Shown one piece after another: positions 1 to 7,632 of a stretch of DNA of 16,223 nt. The stretch spans positions 90-16,312 of the forward strand of contig JABDFB010000047.1 of assembly GCA_013286765.1 (NCBI GenBank), given 5' to 3'. The notes beneath the pieces are model-generated. The model had not been told where the DNA came from. It saw only the letters and a list, made by a program, of their open reading frames with translations, and did no database searches. Within the stretch, counting starts at the first letter, position 1. Each line of letters starts with the position of its first letter. Both the position numbers and the translations under genes were made by a program. Source of the stretch: Deltaproteobacteria bacterium (GTDB taxonomy: Bacteria; Bdellovibrionota; UBA1018).

Positions 1-49
1 CTTCTGCAGGACTAAATTTCACGCGATAGACCTTTTGATCCAAAGGCTC
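1..49. repeat. Left arm of perfect 49-bp inverted repeat
   Basis: Bases 1-49 are the exact reverse complement of 313-361, with the first mismatch at base 50 versus 312. The arm starts at the first base of the window, so it could be longer outside. It puts a stop codon (13-15) in the frame of the kinase-like ORF that follows. A perfect inverted copy of coding sequence at a sequence edge is typical of a fold-back chimera or an assembly end, but a real inversion junction is possible. Confidence 0.95.
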
Positions 50-618
50 TTAGCGGAGAGTTCGCAGGCACTTTTATTCATTCCGATCCGTTAACCTGGG
101 TACTCTACGGCGAAACTAGAGACATTCTTGCGAAAAGTGCCGATCTATATTCCTTTGCCTTAGTGGTTCTAGAGTCCTTGTTTGGGTTACAGCCTATCGC
201 AACGGATGGGAGAGGAACTTTCCATCTTTTACCAGGCGAAAACTGTATGAATAAGTATAAAACCTTTAAAATGTACAAAAGTAGCGAGAACAAAACAGAT
301 CTCCCAAGCAGTGAGCCTTTGGATCAAAAGGTCTATCGCGTGAAATTTAGTCCTGCAGAAGCGTCTGGTCTGAGTAGCTGCATGCAGGAATACGGGTTGA
401 GAACATACAGGTATCTAAAAAATTATTTGGAGAAAAATGATCGAAAGTGTTTCCGGAGTTGGGTAGATAAAAGTATGACCAACGATTGCCTTCCTGCTAT
501 TGCTCTTGATTGTCTGAACCCAATCCTAGATGAAAGAGTAGAAACTGCAGAAAGCATTCTAAAAAGAATAGATAGAATATCCGGGATATCTCAAATAGCT
601 AATTTTGGCCTGCGATAA
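16..618 (+). CDS. Protein-kinase-like protein, C-terminal part (5' end missing or disrupted)
   Basis: The frame is open from base 16 to a TAA at 616-618. The first standard start codon is GTG 163, but kinase-like sequence begins upstream of it, so the true gene probably starts outside the window. Codons 142-183 read DLYSFALVVLESLFG, the pattern of kinase subdomain IX (D-x-Y-S-F-G followed by a hydrophobic helix). A GTF segment before it resembles the end of the activation loop. The end of the protein, with CLNPILDERVETAESIL, resembles subdomain XI (cL-x-x-dP-x-x-R). The middle is charged and Cys-containing. The N-lobe, catalytic loop and DFG are not visible, so activity cannot be judged. It ends 2 bp from a convergent gene. 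Bases 1-49 are an inverted copy of 313-361 and probably do not belong to the original gene. The kinase fold is assigned from motif resemblance only. Confidence 0.6.
   Translation: MSRDRPFDPKALSGEFAGTFIHSDPLTWVLYGETRDILAKSADLYSFALVVLESLFGLQPIATDGRGTFHLLPGENCMNKYKTFKMYKSSENKTDLPSSEPLDQKVYRVKFSPAEASGLSSCMQEYGLRTYRYLKNYLEKNDRKCFRSWVDKSMTNDCLPAIALDCLNPILDERVETAESILKRIDRISGISQIANFGLR
313..361. repeat. Right arm of perfect 49-bp inverted repeat
   Basis: Exact reverse complement of 1-49. This arm lies inside the open frame of the kinase-like gene and reads naturally as protein there, so it is probably the original copy and the window-edge arm the secondary one. The 263 bp between the arms contain the kinase C-lobe segment. 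Confidence 0.93.
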
Positions 619-620
619 GT

Positions 621-2297
621 TTAATAGTCCGTTGCGTAGAAAATTTTGTCCTTCTCATCCCAGATAATGTTGTCGCCGCCGTTGAAGTCAAAACCTACTG
701 GCCGAAAGTGATTATCATCGAGATAATTACCTTTAACAAGCAAATGGTTTTCTAACTCAAATTGAATAACGTCGTAATGAGTCTCGACGTAAAAGTCTTC
801 CACTGCTCGAATACGGCGTTCAGCTTCTTTAACTGAACCAAATTGCTGAGTTAAGTATGCATTTGCTTTTGGGTCATTGTTCTTACTCGCCCTGAGGACC
901 AAATTCTTAAGACTTTCCACCGACTTCCCATGCACTGCTTTTTGGACTAGGATTCCCAGTTGAAAGGCGTCAGGATTATCCTTGTAAGGGGCGGGGCGAA
1001 TCAGTTCGACAGTCTTTCCACTGCTGTCGATATATTTGAAATTTCCTGAAAATGATCCAAATAATTTTGAGAGGGAAATGTCTCTCCTGATACTCTGGCT
1101 TACATCATATAGCGTATCAGTGCGGCTTGGATTTCTAATTTTGATTACTTCGTTAGTATTATCTATCAACCAGGCGGCATTTGCTCTTTCACTAAGATTG
1201 ACGGGTTTTGGCCGATGATAGAAAAAGACCTTAGAATCAGCCCCTTCGCCTGCGTAGGTCAGTACACGATCTATCTGTGCAAGGTCGTTGGTGGGTAAGA
1301 CTTGGTTCAGCCGTTGTTTGAGAATAGCAGTACCCCTTAATCTTGGATCAGGTTTTGGAAGTGAAAGAAGCATATCTCGAATTTGATCTCCGGCCCCTAC
1401 TGTCTTAGGACGTACATATTTATATAAGTTCTCTTTTTTTAGACTCTCGGCATTGCTTCTTACAGGAGTCATGGAACGATCTGGAGCCTTACCTGTCATA
1501 TATGGATCTTCTAAAGGCTCTCCGCGGGTAAATTTGAATTTGGGTTCTTTCGATAGGCCGTTTCCATTAAGCTTAACAGGATTACAACAGGAATCGATAA
1601 ACGCTACTAAAGCTGTTTTAGGTTGAGCACAGATACTACTTAACTGAGGTGCCTTCAATTGTATGGAGGAGCTTCTCTGTTCGGGTAGCTTAGATTCAAG
1701 TGAGGGAAGCTTGAATAATTCCTGCCTAAGTGCAGGCGAAGCTACGTACTCTCCGCTTTCTAGGCTCATTCGGCTAGCAGAGCTATTGCTAGAACTTGTA
1801 TAGCTGCTGCTTGAATCCGTATTGTTGCTACTAGAAAAGGAAAAAGCGCTGCTCTCCTTGGTTTCGATACTCGAGCGAACGCGAGTAGACCCTGTTTTCA
1901 AAGCAGGGGGCAATTTAAGTATTTTCGGTATTACTAAAGAATCAATTTCGATTTCCAACTCATCTAGCATCGGGAAGTTAAATGTAAATTCGATCTTGCC
2001 CTCCCTACAAACTCCAATGGGCTGTTCTATTTGTTGATTGACCCTTTCCTTCTTGGGGAGAATAGGTTTACAAGTCCAGTGTCGATCTTTTAAGCAGGAA
2101 GGAATTTCGGGACCTAAAACGATTTCCCCGCCGTTACAAGACTTTGGTTTTAATCCACAGCATTCCTCGTGAATTTCAATAGTTTCGTCGCAGGGTGGAG
2201 AGGCCAATAGTGTTCCCGGCAAACTCTCGACTGTTACGAACATGCTTGTTAAAAGAAAGTGAAATAGTTTTGATCTCAAGAATTGTTTTGTATTCAA
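621..2297 (-). CDS. Secreted Cys/Ser-rich protein of unknown function with possible kinase-like C-terminal domain
   Basis: The open frame extends to a GTG at 2354, but TTG 2297 fits better. It follows GAAAGGGG with a 7-base spacer, and it places a signal peptide at the N-terminus (basic NTKQFLRSK, then hydrophobic LFHFLLTSMFV). That gives about 558 aa. The exported part begins with a Cys-rich segment (7 Cys within about 65 residues, suggesting disulfides). A Ser-rich low-complexity linker follows (about residues 149-179), then a mixed alpha/beta domain to the end. In this domain EVIKIRNP resembles a kinase VAIK strand, and HFRPVGFDFNGGDN near the C-terminus resembles a DFG-type metal-binding motif with little C-lobe after it. 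I do not recognise the family. Export is inferred from the signal peptide, and the kinase resemblance is weak. It converges on another kinase-like gene. Confidence 0.72.
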   Translation of the reverse strand: MNTKQFLRSKLFHFLLTSMFVTVESLPGTLLASPPCDETIEIHEECCGLKPKSCNGGEIVLGPEIPSCLKDRHWTCKPILPKKERVNQQIEQPIGVCREGKIEFTFNFPMLDELEIEIDSLVIPKILKLPPALKTGSTRVRSSIETKESSAFSFSSSNNTDSSSSYTSSSNSSASRMSLESGEYVASPALRQELFKLPSLESKLPEQRSSSIQLKAPQLSSICAQPKTALVAFIDSCCNPVKLNGNGLSKEPKFKFTRGEPLEDPYMTGKAPDRSMTPVRSNAESLKKENLYKYVRPKTVGAGDQIRDMLLSLPKPDPRLRGTAILKQRLNQVLPTNDLAQIDRVLTYAGEGADSKVFFYHRPKPVNLSERANAAWLIDNTNEVIKIRNPSRTDTLYDVSQSIRRDISLSKLFGSFSGNFKYIDSSGKTVELIRPAPYKDNPDAFQLGILVQKAVHGKSVESLKNLVLRASKNNDPKANAYLTQQFGSVKEAERRIRAVEDFYVETHYDVIQFELENHLLVKGNYLDDNHFRPVGFDFNGGDNIIWDEKDKIFYATDY

Positions 2298-2801
2298 CCC
2301 AATGCCCCTTTCGAAATTGTCTCGTAAGTTAGCGACAAGATCAATAGAGAACACTTGCGCGGCGTCAGATGATTCAGCCAGTCTATGGGGCGAAAATCCG
2401 AGATGCCTGGATCAAACCTATTTGGTAAAGATCATTGGGATTTGTAACCCTCTCGAAAGAGGTAAAAAATAAGGATCAAATTATGGGCTTCGAATGGAAA
2501 ATTAACTCTATTGAGGCAGACTGGAACGAATTATCCAACTTGTATAGAATAGCTCGGGTGGTCTTTTTTTGATTACCAGCTTTCGCAGGTGAACTCTGCT
2601 TGCGGACTCAAATAGAGTACCTTAGTTTCATTTCTAACATATATGTAATTATTTTTCCATCGTATAAGATTTGAGTCGAAGCATTGGAAACTATTAGCAG
2701 AATTTCTAGTTATTCGACTGATAAGAGTAGCGCTTGTAGGCTCTTTCGGGGGAGGATTCTCAGTCCAACGTTTTGACTTGAATCGATTGCGGCTTGCAGG
2801 T
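2298..2801. other. Intergenic region between divergent genes
   Basis: About 500 bp with no convincing gene. It holds a small stem-loop (CCTCT-CGAA-AGAGG, 2449-2462) followed by A rather than T, and a perfect 10-bp palindrome ACATATATGT (2637-2646). There is also a TATAAG box (2663-2668) that could be a -10 element for the plus-strand DUF1543 gene, though no good -35 is seen. A 29-codon ORF at 2483-2572 follows AAGGA but is otherwise unsupported. Confidence 0.5.
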
Positions 2802-3395
2802 ATGGATGAGGTTATGAAAAAGCTATTTGCTGTCTATCTGGGTGGAAAAGCGCAAGGTGCACAAATAGAAGTTCATGATCTTGTTTTCGCAGTGGGGCCT
2901 GATATTAAATCGACGTTTCCCCAGCTGCGGGATGTCTGGTTTGGGACACCAGAGTCAGTCCATATCGATTCGTGGACGGAACTCTCGCAAGTTGATGATT
3001 ATCAGATAACTTTATGCAAAGAGCCATCAGGGCAAGTCGGAAATAAATTATTTTTTATCAATATTGGATCCTATACCGCTCGTCGTCTAGGAGAAAATCA
3101 TCACTTTCTGTTTCTAGTCGCCCCTTCGGCTCAGGATGCAAAAGCGCGCGCTAAGGATTTTATCGTCGCAAAGAGAGAGGATGTCCCTCACACCGATAAT
3201 CTGATTGAGATTGATTCAATTAAAGAAATTTCGGATGTACATGGACTCTATGTATCTCTGGAAAAAAAAGAACAAGAGGCGAATCAGAGCGCAGAGGACT
3301 GTAAAGACGCCATCACTCAGATTGAATTCAATAAGGACTTAAAAATTACCAATCTCTATTGGCCACTGAAACAAGAATCGAGCCCTTCAGCCTGA
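2802..3395 (+). CDS. DUF1543 domain protein
   Basis: About 197 aa, soluble, with no signal peptide or membrane segment. The sequence matches the DUF1543 (PF07566) pattern: an N-terminal KLFAVYLGG strand, then HDLVFAVG, PQLRDVWFG, HIDSW-x-EL, KLFFINIG and ENHHFLFLVA segments, and a Lys/Ala-rich stretch before HTDNL. The family's function is unknown. Start choice is uncertain. The ORF is open back to TTG 2778, ATG 2802 has an AGG one base upstream, and ATG 2814 would give the MKKLFAVYLGG start usual for the family. The polar C-terminal tail is poorly conserved-looking. It stands alone, converging on the hydroxylase gene 23 bp downstream, so context gives no clue to its role. Confidence 0.85.
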   Translation: MDEVMKKLFAVYLGGKAQGAQIEVHDLVFAVGPDIKSTFPQLRDVWFGTPESVHIDSWTELSQVDDYQITLCKEPSGQVGNKLFFINIGSYTARRLGENHHFLFLVAPSAQDAKARAKDFIVAKREDVPHTDNLIEIDSIKEISDVHGLYVSLEKKEQEANQSAEDCKDAITQIEFNKDLKITNLYWPLKQESSPSA

Positions 3396-3418
3396 TCGTT
3401 AAGTCTGAAAGCCTGATT

Positions 3419-4252
3419 TCATTCTATTGTATTCGGATTCCTCAACAATATTAAAAAACCACGCGACAATGAACGTGACGCAAAGGCCTTGCGGAGGACT
3501 TTGAATAGATATTCAAAATTTATTACAAATGGATTTTGTGATGTGATGGGCTCGACCAAGCCAAATCTGGGTCTTGCTTTTTCGACAGTATAGGTTCCAA
3601 AGAGCCAATCCCAAATCATTAGAATTCCCCCGTAATTTTTATCGATATACTCAGGATTGGAAGCATGATGAACCCGATGATTGGAGGGACTGTTAAATAT
3701 TTTGTCGACCCATCCCATTTTTCCAATCGATTCTGTGTGAATCCAATACTGGTAAACAAGTACTATTTGTTCTGCCAAAACCGCCATAAGAGGATGGAAC
3801 CCAATAAGAACTAGAACTAAAGACCACATTAATGTGGGAAAGAAAGTCAGCCACCCGAGCCGTAGAGCAGTAGAGGTGTTGAATTCCTTAGAGCTATGAT
3901 GGACAGAATGAATGGCCCAAAGGATTTGAATTTCATGCTCGATTCGGTGAAGCCAATAGAAAGAAAAGTCTGCAATAATCATGAGGGCAAAACAAGAGAT
4001 CGGTGTTACTGGAATGTGATAGGGGAGCAAGCGAGATATTGCGAGTAGGCCACCAACTGCAAGCGAGCGGTAGATGGTGTACTTTAGAAACTGGCCGACC
4101 GCAAAGATCGAAAAATTTGTAATGGTTTCCTTTGGGTCACGTTTCGTTTTATCAATCCAAAGCGAAACGAAAAAGCCGGCCAGAGTTAAGATAAGCAGTG
4201 CGATAGTTGTGCTTAAATCAAAACCGTGAACTAACTTCAAGAGATTTTCCAT
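3419..4252 (-). CDS. Fatty acid hydroxylase / sterol desaturase family membrane protein
   Basis: About 277 aa integral membrane di-iron oxygenase family member (PF04116). The histidine clusters are all present in order: HRIEHE (HxxxH), HSVHHSS (HxxHH) and NHRVHHASN (HxxHH). These bind the two irons that hydroxylate or desaturate lipid C-H bonds. Hydrophobic segments lie near the N-terminus (TIALLILTLAGFFV), before the first His box, and between the second and third boxes. The substrate cannot be read from sequence; a bacterial lipid or carotenoid is more likely than a sterol. ATG 4252 is preferred because GAGAGG sits 11 bases upstream; GTG 4261 in the same frame would leave only 2 bases of spacing. 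It diverges from a TetR gene, which may repress it. Confidence 0.88.
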   Translation of the reverse strand: MENLLKLVHGFDLSTTIALLILTLAGFFVSLWIDKTKRDPKETITNFSIFAVGQFLKYTIYRSLAVGGLLAISRLLPYHIPVTPISCFALMIIADFSFYWLHRIEHEIQILWAIHSVHHSSKEFNTSTALRLGWLTFFPTLMWSLVLVLIGFHPLMAVLAEQIVLVYQYWIHTESIGKMGWVDKIFNSPSNHRVHHASNPEYIDKNYGGILMIWDWLFGTYTVEKARPRFGLVEPITSQNPFVINFEYLFKVLRKAFASRSLSRGFLILLRNPNTIE

Positions 4253-4336
4253 GGGCGCCACTTCCTCTCAATAGTGGAACCAGAGCGGCTCAAAATTTGA
4301 ATGCCGAGTGGTACCTTGATATTGGGAATCTACCTC

Positions 4337-4363
4337 AGGCGAATTGATTTGAGTTACTCGCCT
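4337..4363. promoter_or_regulatory. Inverted repeat, candidate TetR operator
   Basis: Perfect 6-bp arms AGGCGA and TCGCCT separated by 15 bp, lying 24 bp before the TetR start in the region shared with the divergent hydroxylase gene. TetR-family regulators commonly bind dyads in such divergent intergenic regions. A weak TTGATT/TATCGT pair (4344-4349 and 4368-4373) overlaps it. The assignment is inferred from position and symmetry only. Confidence 0.35.
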
Positions 4364-4387
4364 TTGCTATCGTAGGTGTGAACAAAT

Positions 4388-5014
4388 ATGAAAGCACCAA
4401 ACATTATAAAACCTCATGTAACTCCTAGGAAAAATCCGAAACAAGAGAGAAGCCGTGAACTGGTGCATACTATTTTGCAGGCTACTGCTCACATTTTGGA
4501 TCGAGGTGGCTTAGAAGCATTTAACACGAATGAGATTGCCCGGGTTGCGGGGGTGAGTATTGGCTCGGTCTATCAGTTTTTTCCGAATAAGGATTCTATT
4601 CTGGCGGCTTATGTAGATAGGCAGATGACGCTCGATTTTAATCGGATTATTGAGCTATTAACTTCACAGAGGGCGGCTCCAAAAGAGCTGCTCATTGAGA
4701 GTCTTGTCCAAGAATTAATAGATATTTTTTGTAGAAATAGAAAATTAAGGCAAATTATCTATCAGGAAGGCCCCCGTCTCGAACTTCTAAAAAGGAGAGA
4801 AGGCTATATTCGTGAAGTTCGTCAGATGTTGCGATCTATTTTATTCGAAGAAAAATTTGCCAACGAAAACCAGGTAAAATCCTTTGAAGTGGTTTTTCGC
4901 GCCGTAATGGGGGTAATTATTTCTTCGTTCACAGATGATTCTTTCAATTTCAGTCCATTAGAAATGAAGAAACAGCTACTCCGACTTTTTTCAATGTGTT
5001 TTGACTCGGATTAG
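4388..5014 (+). CDS. TetR/AcrR family transcriptional regulator
   Basis: 208 aa, usual for the family. Residues about 18-70 form the TetR helix-turn-helix: RSRELVHTILQATAHIL, then the recognition region with TNEIARVAGVSIGSVYQFF and PNKDSILAAYV. The rest is a helical ligand-binding and dimerisation domain with no recognisable family signature, so the ligand is unknown. ATG 4388 is preceded by AGGTG at a 10-base spacing. The gene is divergent from the membrane hydroxylase, so control of that gene and itself through the dyad at 4337-4363 is the simplest expectation, by analogy rather than proof. The D-cysteine-desulfhydrase-like gene lies 87 bp downstream and appears to have its own promoter. 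Confidence 0.9.
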   Translation: MKAPNIIKPHVTPRKNPKQERSRELVHTILQATAHILDRGGLEAFNTNEIARVAGVSIGSVYQFFPNKDSILAAYVDRQMTLDFNRIIELLTSQRAAPKELLIESLVQELIDIFCRNRKLRQIIYQEGPRLELLKRREGYIREVRQMLRSILFEEKFANENQVKSFEVVFRAVMGVIISSFTDDSFNFSPLEMKKQLLRLFSMCFDSD

Positions 5015-5026
5015 ATCGGGAAAAAA

Positions 5027-5054
5027 TTGACTGAACTGGAAAGCCCGATAAATA
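5027..5054 (+). promoter_or_regulatory. Candidate sigma-70 promoter for the PLP enzyme gene
   Basis: TTGACT (5027-5032) and TAAATA (5049-5054) are separated by 16 bp. This gives a predicted start near 5061 and a leader of about 40 bases before the ATG at 5102. Both boxes are close to consensus; the spacing is 1 bp short of ideal. Confidence 0.4.
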
Positions 5055-5101
5055 CGTGTTAGCGTGAGGCAATTTGAGTAGCTTGAAAGGTATTTATTCA
5101 T

Positions 5102-6148
5102 ATGAAGAATGTGATATTTCAGAAGCGGTTGGAACTTGTTCATAGACCCACTAAGATTTCCAAATTGACTAACCTGTCAAAAACCCTTGGCACTGAGATC
5201 TCCATCTGGCGAGATGATCTCACAGGATTTGTCGAATCCGGAAACAAGATTAGAAAGTTGGAGTTTCTGCTGGCGGACGCGATCGATAAAGGTTGCAACA
5301 CTATTATTACTTGTGGCGGTATTCAATCAAACCACACGAGAACAACGACCGTAGCAGCTCGGAAATTTGGAATGGAAGTTGTTGTATTAGTTTCTCACCC
5401 TGACGGTGAGAAAATTCTAAATTCTCCTACTTCGGGTAATTTATTATTGAATCGGATCTTTGGTGCGAAGTTTAAGTTCATTGATCCTCAAGAGTTGAAA
5501 TCAGCTGGGTCCTTCGATCCATTTTTGGAATTGGAAGCAACAAAGTTAAGTCGAGAAGGAAGAAAGCCGTACATCATACCGCTGGGTGGAAGTAATCCCA
5601 TCGGATGTCTAGGTTATCTTACGGCCATTGAAGAAATGCTCGATCTTTGGAAACAATGCGAACCTTCGTCCTCTGGGCCAGACTCGATCTTTTGTGCGGT
5701 TGGCTCTGGCGCAACTCATGCCGGGTTGGTGCTAGGTCTTAGGGAATTTAATCATCCGCGTACCTCTGTTTATGGAATCAGTTCGGGCGAATCTAAGACA
5801 CATTTTGAGAATACGATTCGTGTTTTGCTTTCGAATACCGCGAAGCAGTTTTCCGTTAAGCTCGAGAATGTAGATGTGGAGAGAGTAACGGTTTTCGATG
5901 ATTATATTGGCGAAGGTTACGGCGTCGCTACCGATTCTGAACTAAAATTCTATATCGATTTTGCGAGATCGGAAGGAATTCTCTTAGATCCCTGCTATAC
6001 GGGCAAAGCTTTTAACGGAATGATCTCTGAATTGAAGAAGAACCCCGGCCGATATGGTAAAAAAATTCTCTTCTTACATTCTGGTGGAGTGTTCGCAAAT
6101 TTCGCCTATGAAAGACAATGTCACGGTCTACTTAGTAACTATGTATGA
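5102..6148 (+). CDS. D-cysteine desulfhydrase-like PLP-dependent enzyme (fold type II)
   Basis: 348 aa, slightly longer than DcyD or ACC deaminase. SGNKIRKLEFL (residues 46-56) carries the PLP-binding Lys, probably K49, and CGGIQSNHTR binds the cofactor and substrate carboxylate. Near the C-terminus the motif reads CYTGKAF. In D-cysteine desulfhydrases this site reads YTGK, whereas ACC deaminases have Tyr-Glu (YEGK), so the Thr here argues against ACC deaminase. The expected reaction is alpha,beta-elimination of a small D-amino acid such as D-cysteine to pyruvate and ammonia; other D-amino acids or 3-chloro-D-alanine are alternatives. It is cytoplasmic. The last 10 bp overlap the 3' end of the convergent M20 peptidase gene. 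Neighbouring racemase and decarboxylase genes suggest a shared role in D-amino-acid use. Confidence 0.85.
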   Translation: MKNVIFQKRLELVHRPTKISKLTNLSKTLGTEISIWRDDLTGFVESGNKIRKLEFLLADAIDKGCNTIITCGGIQSNHTRTTTVAARKFGMEVVVLVSHPDGEKILNSPTSGNLLLNRIFGAKFKFIDPQELKSAGSFDPFLELEATKLSREGRKPYIIPLGGSNPIGCLGYLTAIEEMLDLWKQCEPSSSGPDSIFCAVGSGATHAGLVLGLREFNHPRTSVYGISSGESKTHFENTIRVLLSNTAKQFSVKLENVDVERVTVFDDYIGEGYGVATDSELKFYIDFARSEGILLDPCYTGKAFNGMISELKKNPGRYGKKILFLHSGGVFANFAYERQCHGLLSNYV

Positions 6149-7365
6149 GCTACTGAGAGAGCGAGGAGTTCGTGATCTTCTGGAGAGTGGTCAACGTAGC
6201 CCGAGTCTGCACAAACATAATTCAGAAAATTTGCTAAACTTTCTGAACGTGTGCTCAAACTATCGATGCGGATAAATTCCTCGATGGTGTGCATTCCACC
6301 TCCTGTGGCTCCCAGCCCATCGATAATGATGACATTTTCACGAGCCATGTAATTAATGTCTGCCGATCCTCCTGATTTAGCGGCTCGAACTCTGCGGCCT
6401 TCTGTTTTATAAATATTAGAAAGGTATCTATTGATGAAGTGGGCCGAAATTTCATTGGATTTAACGGGCGGACAATCATCGACAATTTGATATGTAGAGA
6501 CAGGGAGAGAGCCGTTCATGCTTGGTTCCACATAGGTGGTGTGAATAATTCTATCTATCTCCCTGTGGGCATGGTCCCGGGACTCGGTATCAGAAAAGCG
6601 CACGTCCAATTTTGCGTGAGCATGGCCGCAGACAATATTAAATTTCGAACCACCGCCGACTTGACCCAGATTTACGGTGAGATCTTTAGATTTATCGGAG
6701 ATATCATGAATTTTGGATAATTTTAAGGCAAGTTCGTAGGCGGCATTCACCCCCTGATGGAAGTTTCGACCTGCGTGTTCTTCTTTGCCCTCAATATCTA
6801 TTTGGTACCAGCGGTTTCCTCTGCGGTTCGAAATAATGGAGCCATCATCAAGACTGGGTTCGAAACCCAGGATCATAAAGGCATCATCGCTGAAGTGGCG
6901 GAGAAGTTTTCCGAAACCTGGAGAACCAATTTCTTCGGTTGGGCTACAAATAAATCTAAAGTTTGCGTGACCAGAATAATTTCGTAAAAATGCTTCCAGA
7001 CCAGTCAAAGCGATCACTATTCCGCCTTTGTCATCAATTACTCCCGGGCCCCGAGCGATGCCCTTTCGTTTTTCTATAGATAAAGTGTTTTTCAGTGTGT
7101 CAGCTTCGAAAACGGTGTCAGCGTGAACGACGAAGTTGATAAAGGGAACATTTCTGGTATGTCTTCTTTCTCCAATGAGCATTCTGGCCGGTGCGGATGG
7201 TGTAGATTGGTTGTTTATGAATTCAAAATCAAAGCCGAGTTTTGATAATTGCTGTGCGACTATTGACTGGACATTTTCGATTCCAGAAATGTTGTTAGAA
7301 CATGAATTTATTTCAACTAGACAATGTAACAAATTAAGTTGTTTTCTGTCTATCGCGGTTTCCAT
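6139..7365 (-). CDS. M20 family metallopeptidase / amidohydrolase
   Basis: 408 aa zinc hydrolase of the M20 family (carboxypeptidase G2, ArgE, DapE and aminoacylase relatives). Visible metal and catalytic residues are H81 in VVHADTVF, D111 in the GVIDDKGG motif, catalytic E144 and metal ligand E145 in PTEEIGS, E169 in GFEPS and H359 in GGGMHTIEE. The set is complete, so the enzyme is probably active. The dimerisation insert lies between about residues 185 and 295. There is no signal peptide, so it should act in the cytoplasm on a short peptide or N-acyl amino acid; the exact substrate is not readable. ATG 7365 follows GAGGTG at a good distance. A sigma-54 promoter faces it at 7419-7434. It diverges from the racemase-decarboxylase operon. 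Confidence 0.88.
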   Translation of the reverse strand: METAIDRKQLNLLHCLVEINSCSNNISGIENVQSIVAQQLSKLGFDFEFINNQSTPSAPARMLIGERRHTRNVPFINFVVHADTVFEADTLKNTLSIEKRKGIARGPGVIDDKGGIVIALTGLEAFLRNYSGHANFRFICSPTEEIGSPGFGKLLRHFSDDAFMILGFEPSLDDGSIISNRRGNRWYQIDIEGKEEHAGRNFHQGVNAAYELALKLSKIHDISDKSKDLTVNLGQVGGGSKFNIVCGHAHAKLDVRFSDTESRDHAHREIDRIIHTTYVEPSMNGSLPVSTYQIVDDCPPVKSNEISAHFINRYLSNIYKTEGRRVRAAKSGGSADINYMARENVIIIDGLGATGGGMHTIEEFIRIDSLSTRSESLANFLNYVCADSGYVDHSPEDHELLALSVAHT

Positions 7366-7418
7366 CTAGCTAGCACCTCTATACTTTCTGATTTGTAGCT
7401 TATTCACTTCCCAATATT

Positions 7419-7434
7419 AGCAAGGCTAAAGCCA
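7419..7434 (-). promoter_or_regulatory. Sigma-54 promoter for the M20 peptidase gene
   Basis: On the minus strand the sequence is TGGCTTTAGCCTTGCT, which matches the consensus TGGCACGRNNNTTGCW at the -24 GG (7433-7432) and -12 GC (7421-7420) with the exact required spacing. The predicted transcript start is near 7408, 43 bases before the ATG. It shares GCCTTGCT with the kdp sigma-54 promoter. Transcription from it would need a sigma-54 activator bound upstream. Confidence 0.65.
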
Positions 7435-7511
7435 AAGGAGAAAAAAATGTATAACCCCAGAATATGACTAGCTAACCCGGTTTGTCTTTGGGTGTGCATG
7501 CAGCAGCCGAG

Positions 7512-7526
7512 ATTACTTTTTGTAAT
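7512..7526. promoter_or_regulatory. Dyad ATTAC-TTTTT-GTAAT, possible binding site
   Basis: Perfect 5-bp inverted arms around TTTTT, between the two divergent sigma-54 promoters. It lies about 104-118 bp upstream of the predicted peptidase transcript start and 133-147 bp upstream of the racemase one. It could be a regulator site; only the symmetry supports this. Confidence 0.25.
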
Positions 7527-7560
7527 AGACATTAAGGGCTTGAAATATGTTACTCATTCT

Positions 7561-7592
7561 CTCAGAGTTGGTTTCGAACTGAGTTGAACTCA
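7561..7592. promoter_or_regulatory. Palindrome cluster, candidate shared sigma-54 enhancer
   Basis: TGAGTTGAACTCA (7580-7592) is a perfect 13-bp palindrome. Just before it, TCGAACTGA (7574-7582) repeats TTGAACTCA (7584-7592) with a 10-bp period, and CTCAGAGTT (7561-7569) is a partial inverse of AACTGAG. The cluster lies about 67-98 bp upstream of the racemase sigma-54 start and 153-184 bp upstream of the peptidase one. Both are normal distances for a sigma-54 activator site. The regulator is not identified in the window. Confidence 0.45.
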
Positions 7593-7632
7593 TATTACAG
7601 CTGGCAATTGGAAGTTAAATAAATAGGCCCTC

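Noticed and set aside
2449..2470. CCTCT-CGAA-AGAGG hairpin as an intrinsic terminator
   Set aside because: It is followed by an A-run, not a T-run, on the plus strand, and on the minus strand the T-run comes before the stem; no gene ends there.
2483..2572. 29-codon ORF after AAGGA
   Set aside because: The spacing to AAGGA is good, but the peptide has no recognisable feature and the region is otherwise non-coding; kept only as a remark in the intergenic entry.
5102..6148. ACC deaminase annotation
   Set aside because: The C-terminal motif reads YTGK as in D-cysteine desulfhydrases, whereas ACC deaminases have Glu after the Tyr.
6439..7369. Plus-strand ORFs opposite the M20 gene (6439-6720, 6757-6987, 7136-7369)
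   Set aside because: They are antisense shadows of a gene with complete metal-binding motifs, and their peptides resemble nothing.
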